The position numbers and the translations under genes were made by a program. Under the pieces are notes generated by a model. That model made no database searches. It worked only from the letters and a program-made list of their open reading frames with translations, and was not told the DNA's origin. A stretch of 14,094 nucleotides of DNA from an uncultured Clostridia bacterium. Its GTDB lineage: Bacteria; Bacillota; Clostridia; Christensenellales; CAG-917. The stretch is from NCBI GenBank assembly GCA_947589635.1, contig CANQCC010000024.1:1-14094 (forward strand), in the 5' to 3' direction. Below are positions 1 through 6,541 of this stretch, one piece after another; within the stretch, counting starts at the first letter, position 1; each line of letters begins with the position of its first letter.

Positions 1-30
1 TCACCTACTCTTACTCCGTCACCACCTGTT

Positions 31-146
31 AAAAACCGTCTGTACGGGCGATATACTGCGTCAAAACCGCTTTTCTTTCACACCACGTACGACTTTGTAC
101 GCTGGGTGCTCAGAAAAGCGGTTTTTCCTTGTCTCTCATCCCGTAC
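31..146. repeat. Imperfect palindromic element, left copy
   Basis: This element has nested inverted repeats. The inner stem is AAAACCGCTTTTCT (63-76) paired with AGAAAAGCGGTTTT (112-125), 14 bp perfect. The apical core is CACGTACGACTTTGTACGCT (84-103), in which CGTAC (86-90) pairs with GTACG (97-101). The outer stem is GTACGGG (42-48) with CCCGTAC (140-146). Its order of parts matches the element at 13764-13890: a leading TAAAAACCG, an inner stem, a core identical at 18 of 20 positions, and a TTGTC after the inner stem. The two inner stems differ in sequence yet each is self-complementary. A run of T (122-126) follows the inner stem, so it could also act as a terminator. Function is unknown. 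Confidence 0.7.
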
Positions 147-162
147 GCTTGCAATTGCTCAG

Positions 163-201
163 GGGCTTGGCACCATTGCTTTGCAAGGTGCCCAAAAGCC
201 C
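163..201. repeat. Hairpin with 3-nt bulge
   Basis: GGGCTTGGCACC (163-174) pairs with GGTGCC (187-192) and AAGCCC (196-201), leaving CAA (193-195) bulged. ATTGC/GCAA can extend the stem into the loop. A smaller stem CCGCA/TGCGG (203-207 with 211-215) follows directly. It is part of the structured, apparently non-coding stretch that fills 147-347. Confidence 0.5.
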
Positions 202-226
202 ACCGCAACCTGCGGCGCTTCTCCGC

Positions 227-315
227 GCACAAAAAATATACGCTTCGCATATTTCGCATGATAGAGATGGCAAGAAGCAGTTCTAAGATGCGATATGGCT
301 CGCTATTTTTTGTGC
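227..315. repeat. Long-range inverted repeat, 12-bp arms
   Basis: GCACAAAAAATA (227-238) is the exact reverse complement of TATTTTTTGTGC (304-315). The sequence just inside both arms (about 239-260 and 285-303) is also roughly complementary, containing TTCGCAT and ATGCGA, so an extended imperfect stem around a roughly 35-nt central loop is possible. Short open frames crossing this stretch have no ribosome binding site or recognisable protein content. Confidence 0.5.
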
Positions 316-324
316 TTGGGATTT

Positions 325-347
325 GCGGGCTGTCGCCCGCTGTTTTT
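325..347 (+). terminator. Terminator-like hairpin upstream of transketolase
   Basis: GCGGGC (325-330) pairs with GCCCGC (335-340) around a TGTC loop and is followed by TG and five T (343-347). This is a typical intrinsic terminator layout for plus-strand transcription. No gene ends just upstream in the window, so it would terminate either a transcript from outside or a non-coding RNA from the structured 31-340 region. Confidence 0.5.
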
Positions 348-381
348 AAGCGGATAAGATTTTGAATAAAGTGTTTTTACG

Positions 382-422
382 GGACCCCCACCACCGCGGC
401 AAAGCCGCGGTGGTGGGGGTCC
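382..422. repeat. Perfect 19-bp GC-rich hairpin with AAA loop
   Basis: GGACCCCCACCACCGCGGC (382-400) is exactly complementary to 404-422, separated only by AAA (401-403). A G-U pair (381/423) could add one more. No T run follows on either strand, so it does not look like an intrinsic terminator. It lies about 140 bp upstream of the transketolase promoter and therefore outside the predicted leader. It resembles REP-type or other dispersed palindromes in form, but no other copy occurs in this window. Confidence 0.8.
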
Positions 423-564
423 TATATTGTAACGTACCCTCATTTTTTTGCAGAAGGTGGATGCCTACAACCATGGCACAATGTTACGTTAAAATCAAAT
501 TTTGCGGGGGCAGTTTAATATTAAATCGATACAGAAATATTTATTTATTTTGGCGCGGTTTTGT

Positions 565-593
565 TTGCTATATATTTTGGCAAGTGGTATACT
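565..593 (+). promoter_or_regulatory. Predicted sigma-A promoter for transketolase genes
   Basis: TTGCTA (565-570) and TATACT (588-593) are separated by 17 bp. Transcription would start near 600, leaving a very short leader in which the GAGAGGAG ribosome binding site lies almost at the 5' end. The rest of 348-564 shows, besides the 382-422 hairpin, a short inverted repeat TAACGTA (430-436) / TACGTTA (485-491) and AT-rich sequence. No gene or known riboswitch was recognised there. Confidence 0.5.
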
Positions 594-610
594 TAGTGAG
601 AGGAGAAATT

Positions 611-1432
611 ATGGACGCTTCCGAAAAAAAATTTCTGACCGCCAAGGCGCGGCAGCTTCGCGATGACGCTATCGAGACGATAGGCACCTTTGGGGTGGGG
701 CATATCGGCGGAGTTATGTCGGTTATGGACGCTTTGACGGTCATTTATTATCAAAAGGCAAACAATCTCGATCCCAAAAACCCGAAGAATCCGCTTCGGG
801 ACAGGGTAGTGCTTTCAAAGGGGCATGCGGGGCCGGCGCTGTACGCGGTGCTTGCCGACAAGGGCTATTTCCCGCGCGAGTGGCTTAAGACCCTCAACAA
901 AAACGGCACCAATCTTCCATCTCACTGCGACATGAACAAGACCCCCGGCATAGACATGACCGCGGGTTCGCTTGGGCAGGGGCTGAGCGCGGCGGTAGGC
1001 ATGGCGCTTGGCGCTAAACTTGACAAACTTCCCGTCACGGTATATTGCATAATCGGCGACGGCGAGGCGCAGGAAGGGCAGATATGGGAGGCGAGCATGT
1101 TTGCAGGCTCGCACAAATTGGACAATCTCATCGTCATGCTCGACTACAACAAGATGCAGCTTGACGGCGCGGTCAAGGACATAAACGACATCGCTCCCGT
1201 CGAGGACAAGTGGCGCTCGTTCGGGTTCTATGTGCAGAGCATAGACGGCCACGACGTGGAGGCAATCTCGGACGCGATAGACAGCGCAAAGGCCTCTGGC
1301 AGGGCGAATATGATAATCCTCAATACCGTCAAGGGCAGGGGTGCGTCCTTTGCGGAAGCGGCCGCAAACTGCCACAGCATGACGATCACCGAGGAGATGT
1401 GGCGCAAAGAAACGGGGAGGTACGAGGCATGA
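611..1432 (+). CDS. Transketolase, N-terminal (TPP-binding) subunit
   Basis: This is the thiamine-diphosphate-binding half of a two-polypeptide transketolase, which moves two-carbon ketol units between sugar phosphates in the non-oxidative pentose phosphate pathway in the cytoplasm. The 273-residue product is the usual size for split-type N subunits. Visible motifs are the N-terminal GHIGG..S region, SKGHAGPAL with His72, and the TPP motif from GDGE (149-152) to N180 in DYNKMQ. The ATG at 611 is chosen because GAGAGGAG sits just upstream and the family's conserved start begins here. The open frame runs back to 362 through the 382-422 hairpin, which is not coding. Its stop overlaps the next start (ATGA, 1429-1432), so the halves are translationally coupled. 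The family assignment is firm; which sugar phosphates it prefers in the cell cannot be read. Confidence 0.95.
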   Translation: MDASEKKFLTAKARQLRDDAIETIGTFGVGHIGGVMSVMDALTVIYYQKANNLDPKNPKNPLRDRVVLSKGHAGPALYAVLADKGYFPREWLKTLNKNGTNLPSHCDMNKTPGIDMTAGSLGQGLSAAVGMALGAKLDKLPVTVYCIIGDGEAQEGQIWEASMFAGSHKLDNLIVMLDYNKMQLDGAVKDINDIAPVEDKWRSFGFYVQSIDGHDVEAISDAIDSAKASGRANMIILNTVKGRGASFAEAAANCHSMTITEEMWRKETGRYEA

Positions 1433-2373
1433 CAGACGAAAGAGAAATAAGACAAACTCTCGCCTCCGCGCTTGTCGAGGCGGCAAAGAGCGACGACAGA
1501 ATAGTCGTGCTTGACGCCGACCTAATGAGTTGCCACGCGACAAAGTGCTTCAAGGAGGCTTTCCCGGACAGGTTTATCAATGTGGGGATCGCCGAACAAA
1601 ATATGATAGGTATCGCCGCGGGACTTGCCACCATGGGCAAAATTCCCGTCGCGTACAGCTTTGCGCCGTTTGCTACGCGCCGTTGTTACGATCAGATCTT
1701 CATATCGGTGGCGTATTCGGGGCTGAACGTGAAGATAGTCGGGTCGGAGCCGGGCGTCGCCGCGGAGGCAAACGGCGGCACGCATATGCCCTTTGAGGAT
1801 ATGGCGATCATGCGCGCAATCCCGCACATGGTCTGTTTCGAGCCGACGGACGCCACGATGATGCAGAAGGCTTTGCCCGAGATCCTCGCCTATGAAGGCG
1901 CCGTATACATCCGCATGTTCCGCAAGAAGGCGGAAAAGGTGTATGACGACAGTCTGAGTTTCAAACTTGGCAAGGCGTACAGGCTTCGCGAGGGCAACGA
2001 CGTCACGCTTGTGGCAAGCGGCATCATGGTCGCAAGAGCTTTGGAAGCGGCAGAGCAACTCGTCCAAAGCGGAATATCCGCAAGAGTGGTCAACGCCTGC
2101 ACATGGAAACCTCTCGACAAGCAGGAACTCACTCTTGCCGCGCGCGAGACGGGCGCGATAGTGACCTTGGAAAATCACAATGTGTATGGCGGGCTTGGCA
2201 GCGCCGTGGCGGAGCTTATCGTTCGCGAATATCCCGTGCCGATAGAGATGGTCGGCATAAACGACGAGTTTGGACAGGTAGGCAAAAACGCATATCTGAG
2301 CGAAATTTACGGCATCACGACAAAGGACGTCGTTGAGGCGGCGAAGAGAGTAGTTTTAAGAAAACGCGCGTAA
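1429..2373 (+). CDS. Transketolase, C-terminal subunit
   Basis: This is the partner half of the split transketolase, carrying the pyrimidine-binding and C-terminal transketolase domains (314 residues, normal for this subunit). NVGIAEQNMIGIAAGLA (from about residue 51) holds the conserved glutamate E56 that activates the TPP aminopyrimidine. It is followed by the FAPFATRRCYDQI and GGTHMPFEDMAIMR segments, and ENHNVYGGLGSAV near the C-terminus belongs to the third domain. The start is the ATG overlapping the upstream stop by four bases; the longer frame back to 1210 lies inside the N subunit gene and is a shadow. Active sites form between the two subunits, so both are needed. A terminator follows at 2406-2432. 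The GGTH variant of the usual GPTH motif is, from general knowledge, seen in clostridial split transketolases and need not affect activity. Confidence 0.95.
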   Translation: MTDEREIRQTLASALVEAAKSDDRIVVLDADLMSCHATKCFKEAFPDRFINVGIAEQNMIGIAAGLATMGKIPVAYSFAPFATRRCYDQIFISVAYSGLNVKIVGSEPGVAAEANGGTHMPFEDMAIMRAIPHMVCFEPTDATMMQKALPEILAYEGAVYIRMFRKKAEKVYDDSLSFKLGKAYRLREGNDVTLVASGIMVARALEAAEQLVQSGISARVVNACTWKPLDKQELTLAARETGAIVTLENHNVYGGLGSAVAELIVREYPVPIEMVGINDEFGQVGKNAYLSEIYGITTKDVVEAAKRVVLRKRA

Positions 2374-2405
2374 GTCAAGAAACACATAAAGTTAAGGTAA
2401 TTGAC

Positions 2406-2432
2406 AAAAACGACGGTTGAGCCGTCGTTTTT
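2406..2432. terminator. Bidirectional terminator between transketolase and rubrerythrin
   Basis: AAAAACGACGG (2406-2416) pairs with CCGTCGTTTTT (2422-2432) around TTGAG. The flanking A and T runs make it work as an intrinsic terminator on both strands. It serves the convergent transketolase operon (plus) and the rubrerythrin gene (minus). Confidence 0.85.
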
Positions 2433-2463
2433 GCATATATAAACACCGTTTTTGATATTTTTG

Positions 2464-3054
2464 TCAGACTGTCTCGCCAAGATGAAGTTGCACAAATCCT
2501 TGTTTGGCTTTGCAAAGCGGGCAGCAATCCCAAGCCTCTTTGCCCTCCTGCTCATAGCCGCAACCCGAACATTTCCAGACCACGGCTTTTTCCTTTTTGT
2601 AGAGGGTGCCGCTTGACATCTGCGCGTAGAGGTCGTTAAAGAGTTTCTCGTGGCAGGTCTCGACGCCGGCTATCTTGTTGAACAGGTCGGCGATCTCGAT
2701 AAAGCCTTCCTCGCGCGCGGTCTTTTCGTACGCCTTATAGGTCTTGACTTCCATCGCCTCGTCCTCGGCGGCGAGTTTGAGGTTTTCCGTAAGGTCCCAC
2801 TTTTCGCGGAAGGGATAGCCGGAGCATATGTCAATGTTGTCTATGGTCTTGTTTGACGCTTGCTGGATGTAGGTGTAAAGCATGCGCGCATGGTTAAACT
2901 CGTTGTAGACCACCTTGTCAATGATGTCCGCCATCGCGTTATAGCCCTCGTTTCTCGCGCCGTATTCCACGAAGGAGTATCTCGCGTGCGCCATCATCTC
3001 GCCCGCGTAGGATTTTGCAAGGTTGAGCAAAGTTTTACTGTCGATAAGTTTCAT
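2464..3054 (-). CDS. rbr: Rubrerythrin
   Basis: Rubrerythrin is a cytoplasmic non-heme di-iron peroxidase that reduces hydrogen peroxide and protects anaerobes from oxygen exposure. The 196-residue protein has the usual two parts. The ferritin-like four-helix domain (about 1-145) carries di-iron ligand candidates E19, E52xxH55, glutamates around 97-102 and E132xxH135. The C-terminal rubredoxin-like domain (158-192) carries C162xxC165 and C178xxC181, which bind the electron-delivering iron. An extra cysteine, C177, sits next to the third ligand. The ATG is preceded by AAAGGAGA. The gene is monocistronic, divergent from the Mrp operon and convergent with transketolase. A TATAAT-like -10 is present upstream but no clear -35. 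Family confidence is high; the symbol is by family only. Confidence 0.95.
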   Translation of the reverse strand: MKLIDSKTLLNLAKSYAGEMMAHARYSFVEYGARNEGYNAMADIIDKVVYNEFNHARMLYTYIQQASNKTIDNIDICSGYPFREKWDLTENLKLAAEDEAMEVKTYKAYEKTAREEGFIEIADLFNKIAGVETCHEKLFNDLYAQMSSGTLYKKEKAVVWKCSGCGYEQEGKEAWDCCPLCKAKQGFVQLHLGETV

Positions 3055-3100
3055 TTTGGTTCTCCTTTATTTTTTTAGATTATTGCAAAAATCGCTCCTA

Positions 3101-3106
3101 ATTATA
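3101..3106 (-). promoter_or_regulatory. Possible -10 element for rubrerythrin
   Basis: Read on the minus strand, 3106-3101 is TATAAT, 47 bp upstream of the rubrerythrin ATG. No good -35 lies 16-18 bp upstream, which may mean activator dependence, but no PerR-like operator was recognised. Confidence 0.35.
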
Positions 3107-3134
3107 CCTGCGCGCGCCCAAAACCATATTTTGC

Positions 3135-3163
3135 TTGATAAGAACGCCGCTAAGTGGTAATAT
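3135..3163 (+). promoter_or_regulatory. Predicted sigma-A promoter for the Mrp operon
   Basis: TTGATA (3135-3140) and TAATAT (3158-3163) have a 17-bp spacer. The predicted start is near 3170, with a short leader holding CGGAG (3186-3190) ahead of the ATG at 3197. Confidence 0.6.
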
Positions 3164-3196
3164 ATATAAAGATACCAAATTCTTTCGGAGACGAAT

Positions 3197-4009
3197 ATGA
3201 GCGGATGTTCACATGATTGCAACAACTGCGGCGAGAATTGCTCAAGCCGCATAACGTTTGAAAAGCCGCACGAGCTTTCGCGCATAAAAAAGATAATCGG
3301 CGTGGTAAGCGGCAAGGGCGGCGTAGGCAAATCCCTCGTGACCTCGTTGCTTGCGGTGGGCGAGGCGGCGCTCGGCAAAAGAGTCGCCATACTTGACGCG
3401 GACGTCACGGGTCCGTCCATTCCGCGTGCGTTCGGCATAAAGGGCGGCACAGAGGGCGACGACATGGGCATCTACCCGCGCGAGAGCAAACTTGGAGTAA
3501 AGATAATAAGCTCCAATCTGCTTTTGCCGCGCGAGAACGACCCCGTGATATGGCGCGGTCCCGTCATCGCGGGCATGGTCAAGCAGTTTTACACCGACGT
3601 CATCTGGGGAGACGTGGACTGCATGTTTGTGGACATGCCTCCGGGAACGGGCGACGTGCCGCTTACGGTTTTTCAATCCATAAAACTTGACGGAATAATA
3701 ATCGTGACCTCCCCGCAGGAGCTTGTCAGCATGATAGTCGAAAAGGCGGTCAAGATGGCAAACACCATGAAGATAAAAATATACGGCGTTATAGAGAACA
3801 TGAGCTATCTTGTCTGCCCCGATTGCGGCAAGCAGATAGACGTGTTCGGCGGCGGCAAGGTGGACGAAGTCGCGACCGATTTCGACCTTAAAGTGCTTGC
3901 CCGTCTGCCCATAGACGCCTCGATCGCGGCGGCGGTGGACGCGGGCGACGTGGAAAGCCTCGCGGACAGAGACCTTGTCGGCATGGCTCTTAAGGAGATA
4001 AACAGATGA
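3197..4009 (+). CDS. Mrp/NBP35-family Fe-S cluster carrier ATPase
   Basis: Members of this P-loop ATPase family (Mrp/ApbC, Nbp35) bind and transfer iron-sulfur clusters to apoproteins in the cytoplasm. The 270-residue product has the deviant Walker A SGKGGVGKS (38-46, with the signature first lysine K40), a switch I-like DADVTGPS (67-74) and the DMPPGTGDV Walker B region. The CPDC motif (C207, C210) can bridge a cluster across the homodimer. The N-terminus carries four closely spaced cysteines (C4, C8, C11, C15), a second possible cluster site reminiscent of Nbp35. The ATG at 3197 follows CGGAG. It is the first gene of a tight operon; its stop overlaps the next start as ATGA. The pairing with a cysteine-rich redox protein and divergent rubrerythrin fits Fe-S or redox maintenance. 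Client proteins are not identifiable. Confidence 0.92.
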   Translation: MSGCSHDCNNCGENCSSRITFEKPHELSRIKKIIGVVSGKGGVGKSLVTSLLAVGEAALGKRVAILDADVTGPSIPRAFGIKGGTEGDDMGIYPRESKLGVKIISSNLLLPRENDPVIWRGPVIAGMVKQFYTDVIWGDVDCMFVDMPPGTGDVPLTVFQSIKLDGIIIVTSPQELVSMIVEKAVKMANTMKIKIYGVIENMSYLVCPDCGKQIDVFGGGKVDEVATDFDLKVLARLPIDASIAAAVDAGDVESLADRDLVGMALKEINR

Positions 4010-4461
4010 CGAGGCGGGAGATGGCGGAGCGCCTGTTTGTAGACGGCTACAATTGCACGCAGGCGCTTGTGCTCGCCTTCGAGGACGTACTTGACATAGA
4101 CAGGGATACGCTTTTGAAGATATCCTCCTCCTTTGGCGGCGGCATGGGCAGACTTCGCGAGGTGTGCGGAGCGGTGAGCGGCATGTTTATGGTCGCGGGG
4201 CTGTTGCGCGGTTACACGACGCCGGGAGACCTCGAAGCCAAAAAGGAGCACTACGCCCTCATACAGCGCCTCGCCGCAAAGTTCAGGGAAAAGAGGGGAA
4301 GCATAGTCTGCAGAGAGTTGCTCGGCGCTAAACTTGCTACGACGTCTCCCACTCCCGACGAGCGCACGCCGGAATATTATAAGACTCGCCCTTGTGCGAG
4401 AATAGTCGGCGATTGCGCCGAGATCGTCGCCGCCGAATTGGGCGTCGAAGTCGAGAAGTAA
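4006..4461 (+). CDS. C_GCAxxG_C_C family (putative redox-active) protein
   Basis: This 151-residue protein matches the C_GCAxxG_C_C family, whose members carry spaced conserved cysteines and are thought to be redox-active or metal-binding, often near electron-transfer genes. The pattern here is C17 (in DGYNCTQ), FGGGMGRL.EVCGAVSG with C54 in the GCAxxG-like block, then C102, C130 and C137. No transmembrane segment or signal peptide is seen, so it is probably cytoplasmic. The start overlaps the Mrp stop by four bases, showing translational coupling and suggesting the two work together, perhaps with this protein as an Fe-S client or partner (inference). The last cysteines sit in PCARIVGDCAEI. 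The biochemical role of the family remains poorly defined. Confidence 0.85.
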   Translation: MTRREMAERLFVDGYNCTQALVLAFEDVLDIDRDTLLKISSSFGGGMGRLREVCGAVSGMFMVAGLLRGYTTPGDLEAKKEHYALIQRLAAKFREKRGSIVCRELLGAKLATTSPTPDERTPEYYKTRPCARIVGDCAEIVAAELGVEVEK

Positions 4462-4473
4462 GGCATTGCCGTT

Positions 4474-4779
4474 ATGAGCTACTACGACAGAGTGTACGAC
4501 ATCGTAAAGAGGATCCCAAGCGGCAGAGTCGCAACCTATGGGCAGATAGCAGCGATGACGGGCTCTCCAAGGGCGTCGCGCGCGGTGGGTTATGCGCTGC
4601 ATTTCAATCCCGACCCGCAAAACATTCCGTGTTTTCGCGTGGTCAACCGCTTTGGCAGATGCGCTCCCGCGTTCGCTTTCGGAGGTCCCGACGTGCAGGC
4701 GGAGCTGCTCCGCGCGGACGGCATAGAGGTGAGCGAGGACGGCTATGTCGACCTTGACAAATACGGATGGCAAGCCTGA
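4474..4779 (+). CDS. Small MGMT/ATL-like DNA-binding protein
   Basis: At 101 residues this is only the DNA-binding and active-site domain of the O6-alkylguanine alkyltransferase family, lacking the usual N-terminal domain. It shows GRVATYGQIA (17-26, with the nucleotide-flipping tyrosine Y22), SRAVGYAL (35-42, with the arginine finger R36) and the active-site block IPCFRVVNRFG (51-61). The acceptor cysteine C53 is kept, unlike classical ATL proteins with tryptophan there, but the next residue is Phe rather than the catalytic His of PCHRV. It may therefore be a damage-recognition protein or a weakened alkyltransferase. It starts 12 bp after the previous stop, with a weak AAGG (4460-4463) as ribosome binding site, and appears to be the last gene of the operon. 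No convincing terminator follows. Confidence 0.88.
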   Translation: MSYYDRVYDIVKRIPSGRVATYGQIAAMTGSPRASRAVGYALHFNPDPQNIPCFRVVNRFGRCAPAFAFGGPDVQAELLRADGIEVSEDGYVDLDKYGWQA

Positions 4780-4859
4780 ATAAACTTATTGGGCAAAAAA
4801 GTAAAAAAATCGCGACGATCGGGTATCGCTTTGACATCTAAGTCGCAAAGGAGGGAGCT

Positions 4860-6308
4860 GTGTTTAAGAAAATCGCAAACAGGCGCGCTGCAATTTTGCT
4901 TGCCGCCGCAGTCGTCTTTATTGTGGCAACGGTCGTGCTTTGCGCGTGCAACCTCTTTGACAAGAAGGAGCAGCAAACGACGCCCACGCCTCACGAGCAC
5001 GATTACGTATTTTATGAAGAGGTCCCCTCCACCTGCACTGCGGAGGGAGTTATCGCGCACTATTATTGCGAGGGCTGCGACACATATTTTGATACCGCAA
5101 AAAAGAAAATTTTCCAATTTCAGACCGTCATAAGCAAAAAGGAACACAGTTATGAGGAGGTCGTCGATTATGGAGCGACCTGCTCCAAAAAGGCGCACAA
5201 ACACCAGGAATGCACGGTCTGCGGCGCGCACGCGTACGAGGAGGACTTTGGCGAAACGCTGCCGCATACCTGGGACGGCGGGGAAGTCTGCACCGTCTGC
5301 GGCACTCCGAAACCGTATATAGTGCGCGACGGCTACTATTATTTTGGGCAATATCCGCAAACAAAAGTCGTCGACAACGGCATAATAAGCACCCTCAGCG
5401 CCATGACCGGGGATACGCCCGGCGTCTATAACCGCGGCAAGTGGACCGCATACAACTATTTCAAGGGGTACGTCGACGGCAAGCCGTATCAGACCGCGTT
5501 TATGTGGTATATCGACCTCGAACTTGGCGGCGAAAAGTATCGCGGCGTGTATATGAACGAGTATCGCCTGAGCGAGATAACCAAGGACTGCAATACGAAC
5601 TACCAGCAGAGTAACGGATATTATATTCACCAGCTGTACTTCTTCAAATACGAGCCGATTAAATGGCGCGTGCTCGATGAAGAGGACGGGAAAGTCTTGC
5701 TGTTCAGCGACCTCGTACTTGACAGCCAGCACTACTATCGCGGCGATCGCCCTCATTACGACAGCCCCGGCGTCCCCATCTATCCCAACAACTTCAGACG
5801 AAGCGACATCCTAAATTTTTTGCGCGGCGACTTTTACATGTGGGCGTTGGACGACCTCGCCAAGAGCGTCGTTTTGAATGGCGACATAGCGTGCGACACG
5901 TCGACGATGCGCATTGATGATACAAAAGTGCAATCGCAGGACTTGCAAGAGGAAGCAAAGAAGTATTCTCTCGCCCCCTTCAAGGCGGAAGTGTTTTTGC
6001 TGAGCTACAAGGATATCGTCACCGCCGACTACGGCTTTTCTAAAAACGACGAAGCGACGGAAACAAGAAAGCTGAAAGTCACCGACTACGCCGCGTGCCA
6101 GGGCGTGAGAATGGGCGTTGACGGCTGCGGAGGTTGGTGGCTTCGCTCCCCCTACGTCACCGCAAACGGCGGCTCGCTTGGGCAGACGGTCGCCTATGTC
6201 GACGGGTCGGGCGAGGTCCATGCAATAAGGACTTATCGCACGGACATCGGCGTTGCGCCCGCGCTGTGGCTGAATTTGTACGATGACGACGTAACGCCCG
6301 CCGCCTGA
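4860..6308 (+). CDS. DUF6273 surface lipoprotein with Cys-rich N-terminal modules
   Basis: This is a predicted lipoprotein of 482 residues starting with GTG, supported by AAAGGAGGG (4847-4855). Basic residues and a hydrophobic stretch (9-27) end in a lipobox L27-C-A-C30, so the mature protein would be lipid-anchored at C30. A spacer rich in T/P/Q/E follows. About 45-150 holds HEHDY- and CxxC-type modules (STCTAEGVIAHYYCEGC, ECTVCGAHAY, VCTVCGTPK), a repeat style common in large clostridial surface proteins. From DGYYYFGQYPQT (about 158) to the end is a DUF6273 domain, with GWWLRSPY (W426, W427) and the terminal GVAPALWLNL typical of it. Function is unknown; extracellular binding is a guess. 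It may be cotranscribed with the operon before it, as only 80 bp separate them and no promoter was recognised. A terminator lies at 6420-6451. Confidence 0.88.
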   Translation: MFKKIANRRAAILLAAAVVFIVATVVLCACNLFDKKEQQTTPTPHEHDYVFYEEVPSTCTAEGVIAHYYCEGCDTYFDTAKKKIFQFQTVISKKEHSYEEVVDYGATCSKKAHKHQECTVCGAHAYEEDFGETLPHTWDGGEVCTVCGTPKPYIVRDGYYYFGQYPQTKVVDNGIISTLSAMTGDTPGVYNRGKWTAYNYFKGYVDGKPYQTAFMWYIDLELGGEKYRGVYMNEYRLSEITKDCNTNYQQSNGYYIHQLYFFKYEPIKWRVLDEEDGKVLLFSDLVLDSQHYYRGDRPHYDSPGVPIYPNNFRRSDILNFLRGDFYMWALDDLAKSVVLNGDIACDTSTMRIDDTKVQSQDLQEEAKKYSLAPFKAEVFLLSYKDIVTADYGFSKNDEATETRKLKVTDYAACQGVRMGVDGCGGWWLRSPYVTANGGSLGQTVAYVDGSGEVHAIRTYRTDIGVAPALWLNLYDDDVTPAA

Positions 6309-6419
6309 GATCCGCCCGCCGAAAGTATACGCGGCGAGTAGGAGAAAGGAAATTTTCAAATCGCGGGGATGGATAGGCAAGCAGGAAATTGTAAGTTTCA
6401 AAATAAAAAACACGTAAAG

Positions 6420-6451
6420 TCGAGCGCTCTAATAAGGGGCGCTCGATTTTT
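6420..6451 (+). terminator. Terminator after the DUF6273 gene
   Basis: TCGAGCGC (6420-6427) pairs with GCGCTCGA (6439-6446) and is followed by five T. It lies 112 bp after the stop; 6309-6419 between them shows nothing recognisable. Confidence 0.75.
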
Positions 6452-6480
6452 AAAAATTTTGACAAAGTTATAATAAAATG

Positions 6481-6509
6481 TTGACGAATGCTACGGGGGG
6501 GGGTATAAT
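6481..6509 (+). promoter_or_regulatory. Promoter with a nine-G tract in the spacer
   Basis: TTGACG (6481-6486) and a perfect TATAAT (6504-6509) are exactly 17 bp apart. The last nine bases of the spacer are all G (6495-6503). Gain or loss of one or two G by slippage would change the spacer from its optimum, so expression of the downstream membrane protein could switch. A separate TTGACA at 6459-6464 has no -10 at a suitable distance. Confidence 0.75.
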
Positions 6510-6541
6510 TATAGCATATTAAACAAAAGGGAGGATCTGAT

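Noticed and set aside
95..365. Short plus-strand frames over the left structured region
   Set aside because: They have no ribosome binding sites, overlap each other in different frames and cover hairpin sequence.
362..610. N-terminal extension of the transketolase frame back to 362
   Set aside because: It runs through the 19-bp hairpin and the promoter, encodes nothing family-like, and a clear Shine-Dalgarno places the start at 611.
430..610. Riboswitch or T-box leader for the transketolase operon
   Set aside because: The predicted promoter leaves almost no leader, and no known riboswitch consensus was recognised in the upstream sequence.
3805..5756. Long minus-strand frames (322 and 337 codons) opposite the Mrp operon and DUF6273 gene
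   Set aside because: They are antisense shadows: their products are low-complexity and unlike any family, while the plus-strand genes show clear domains and ribosome binding sites.
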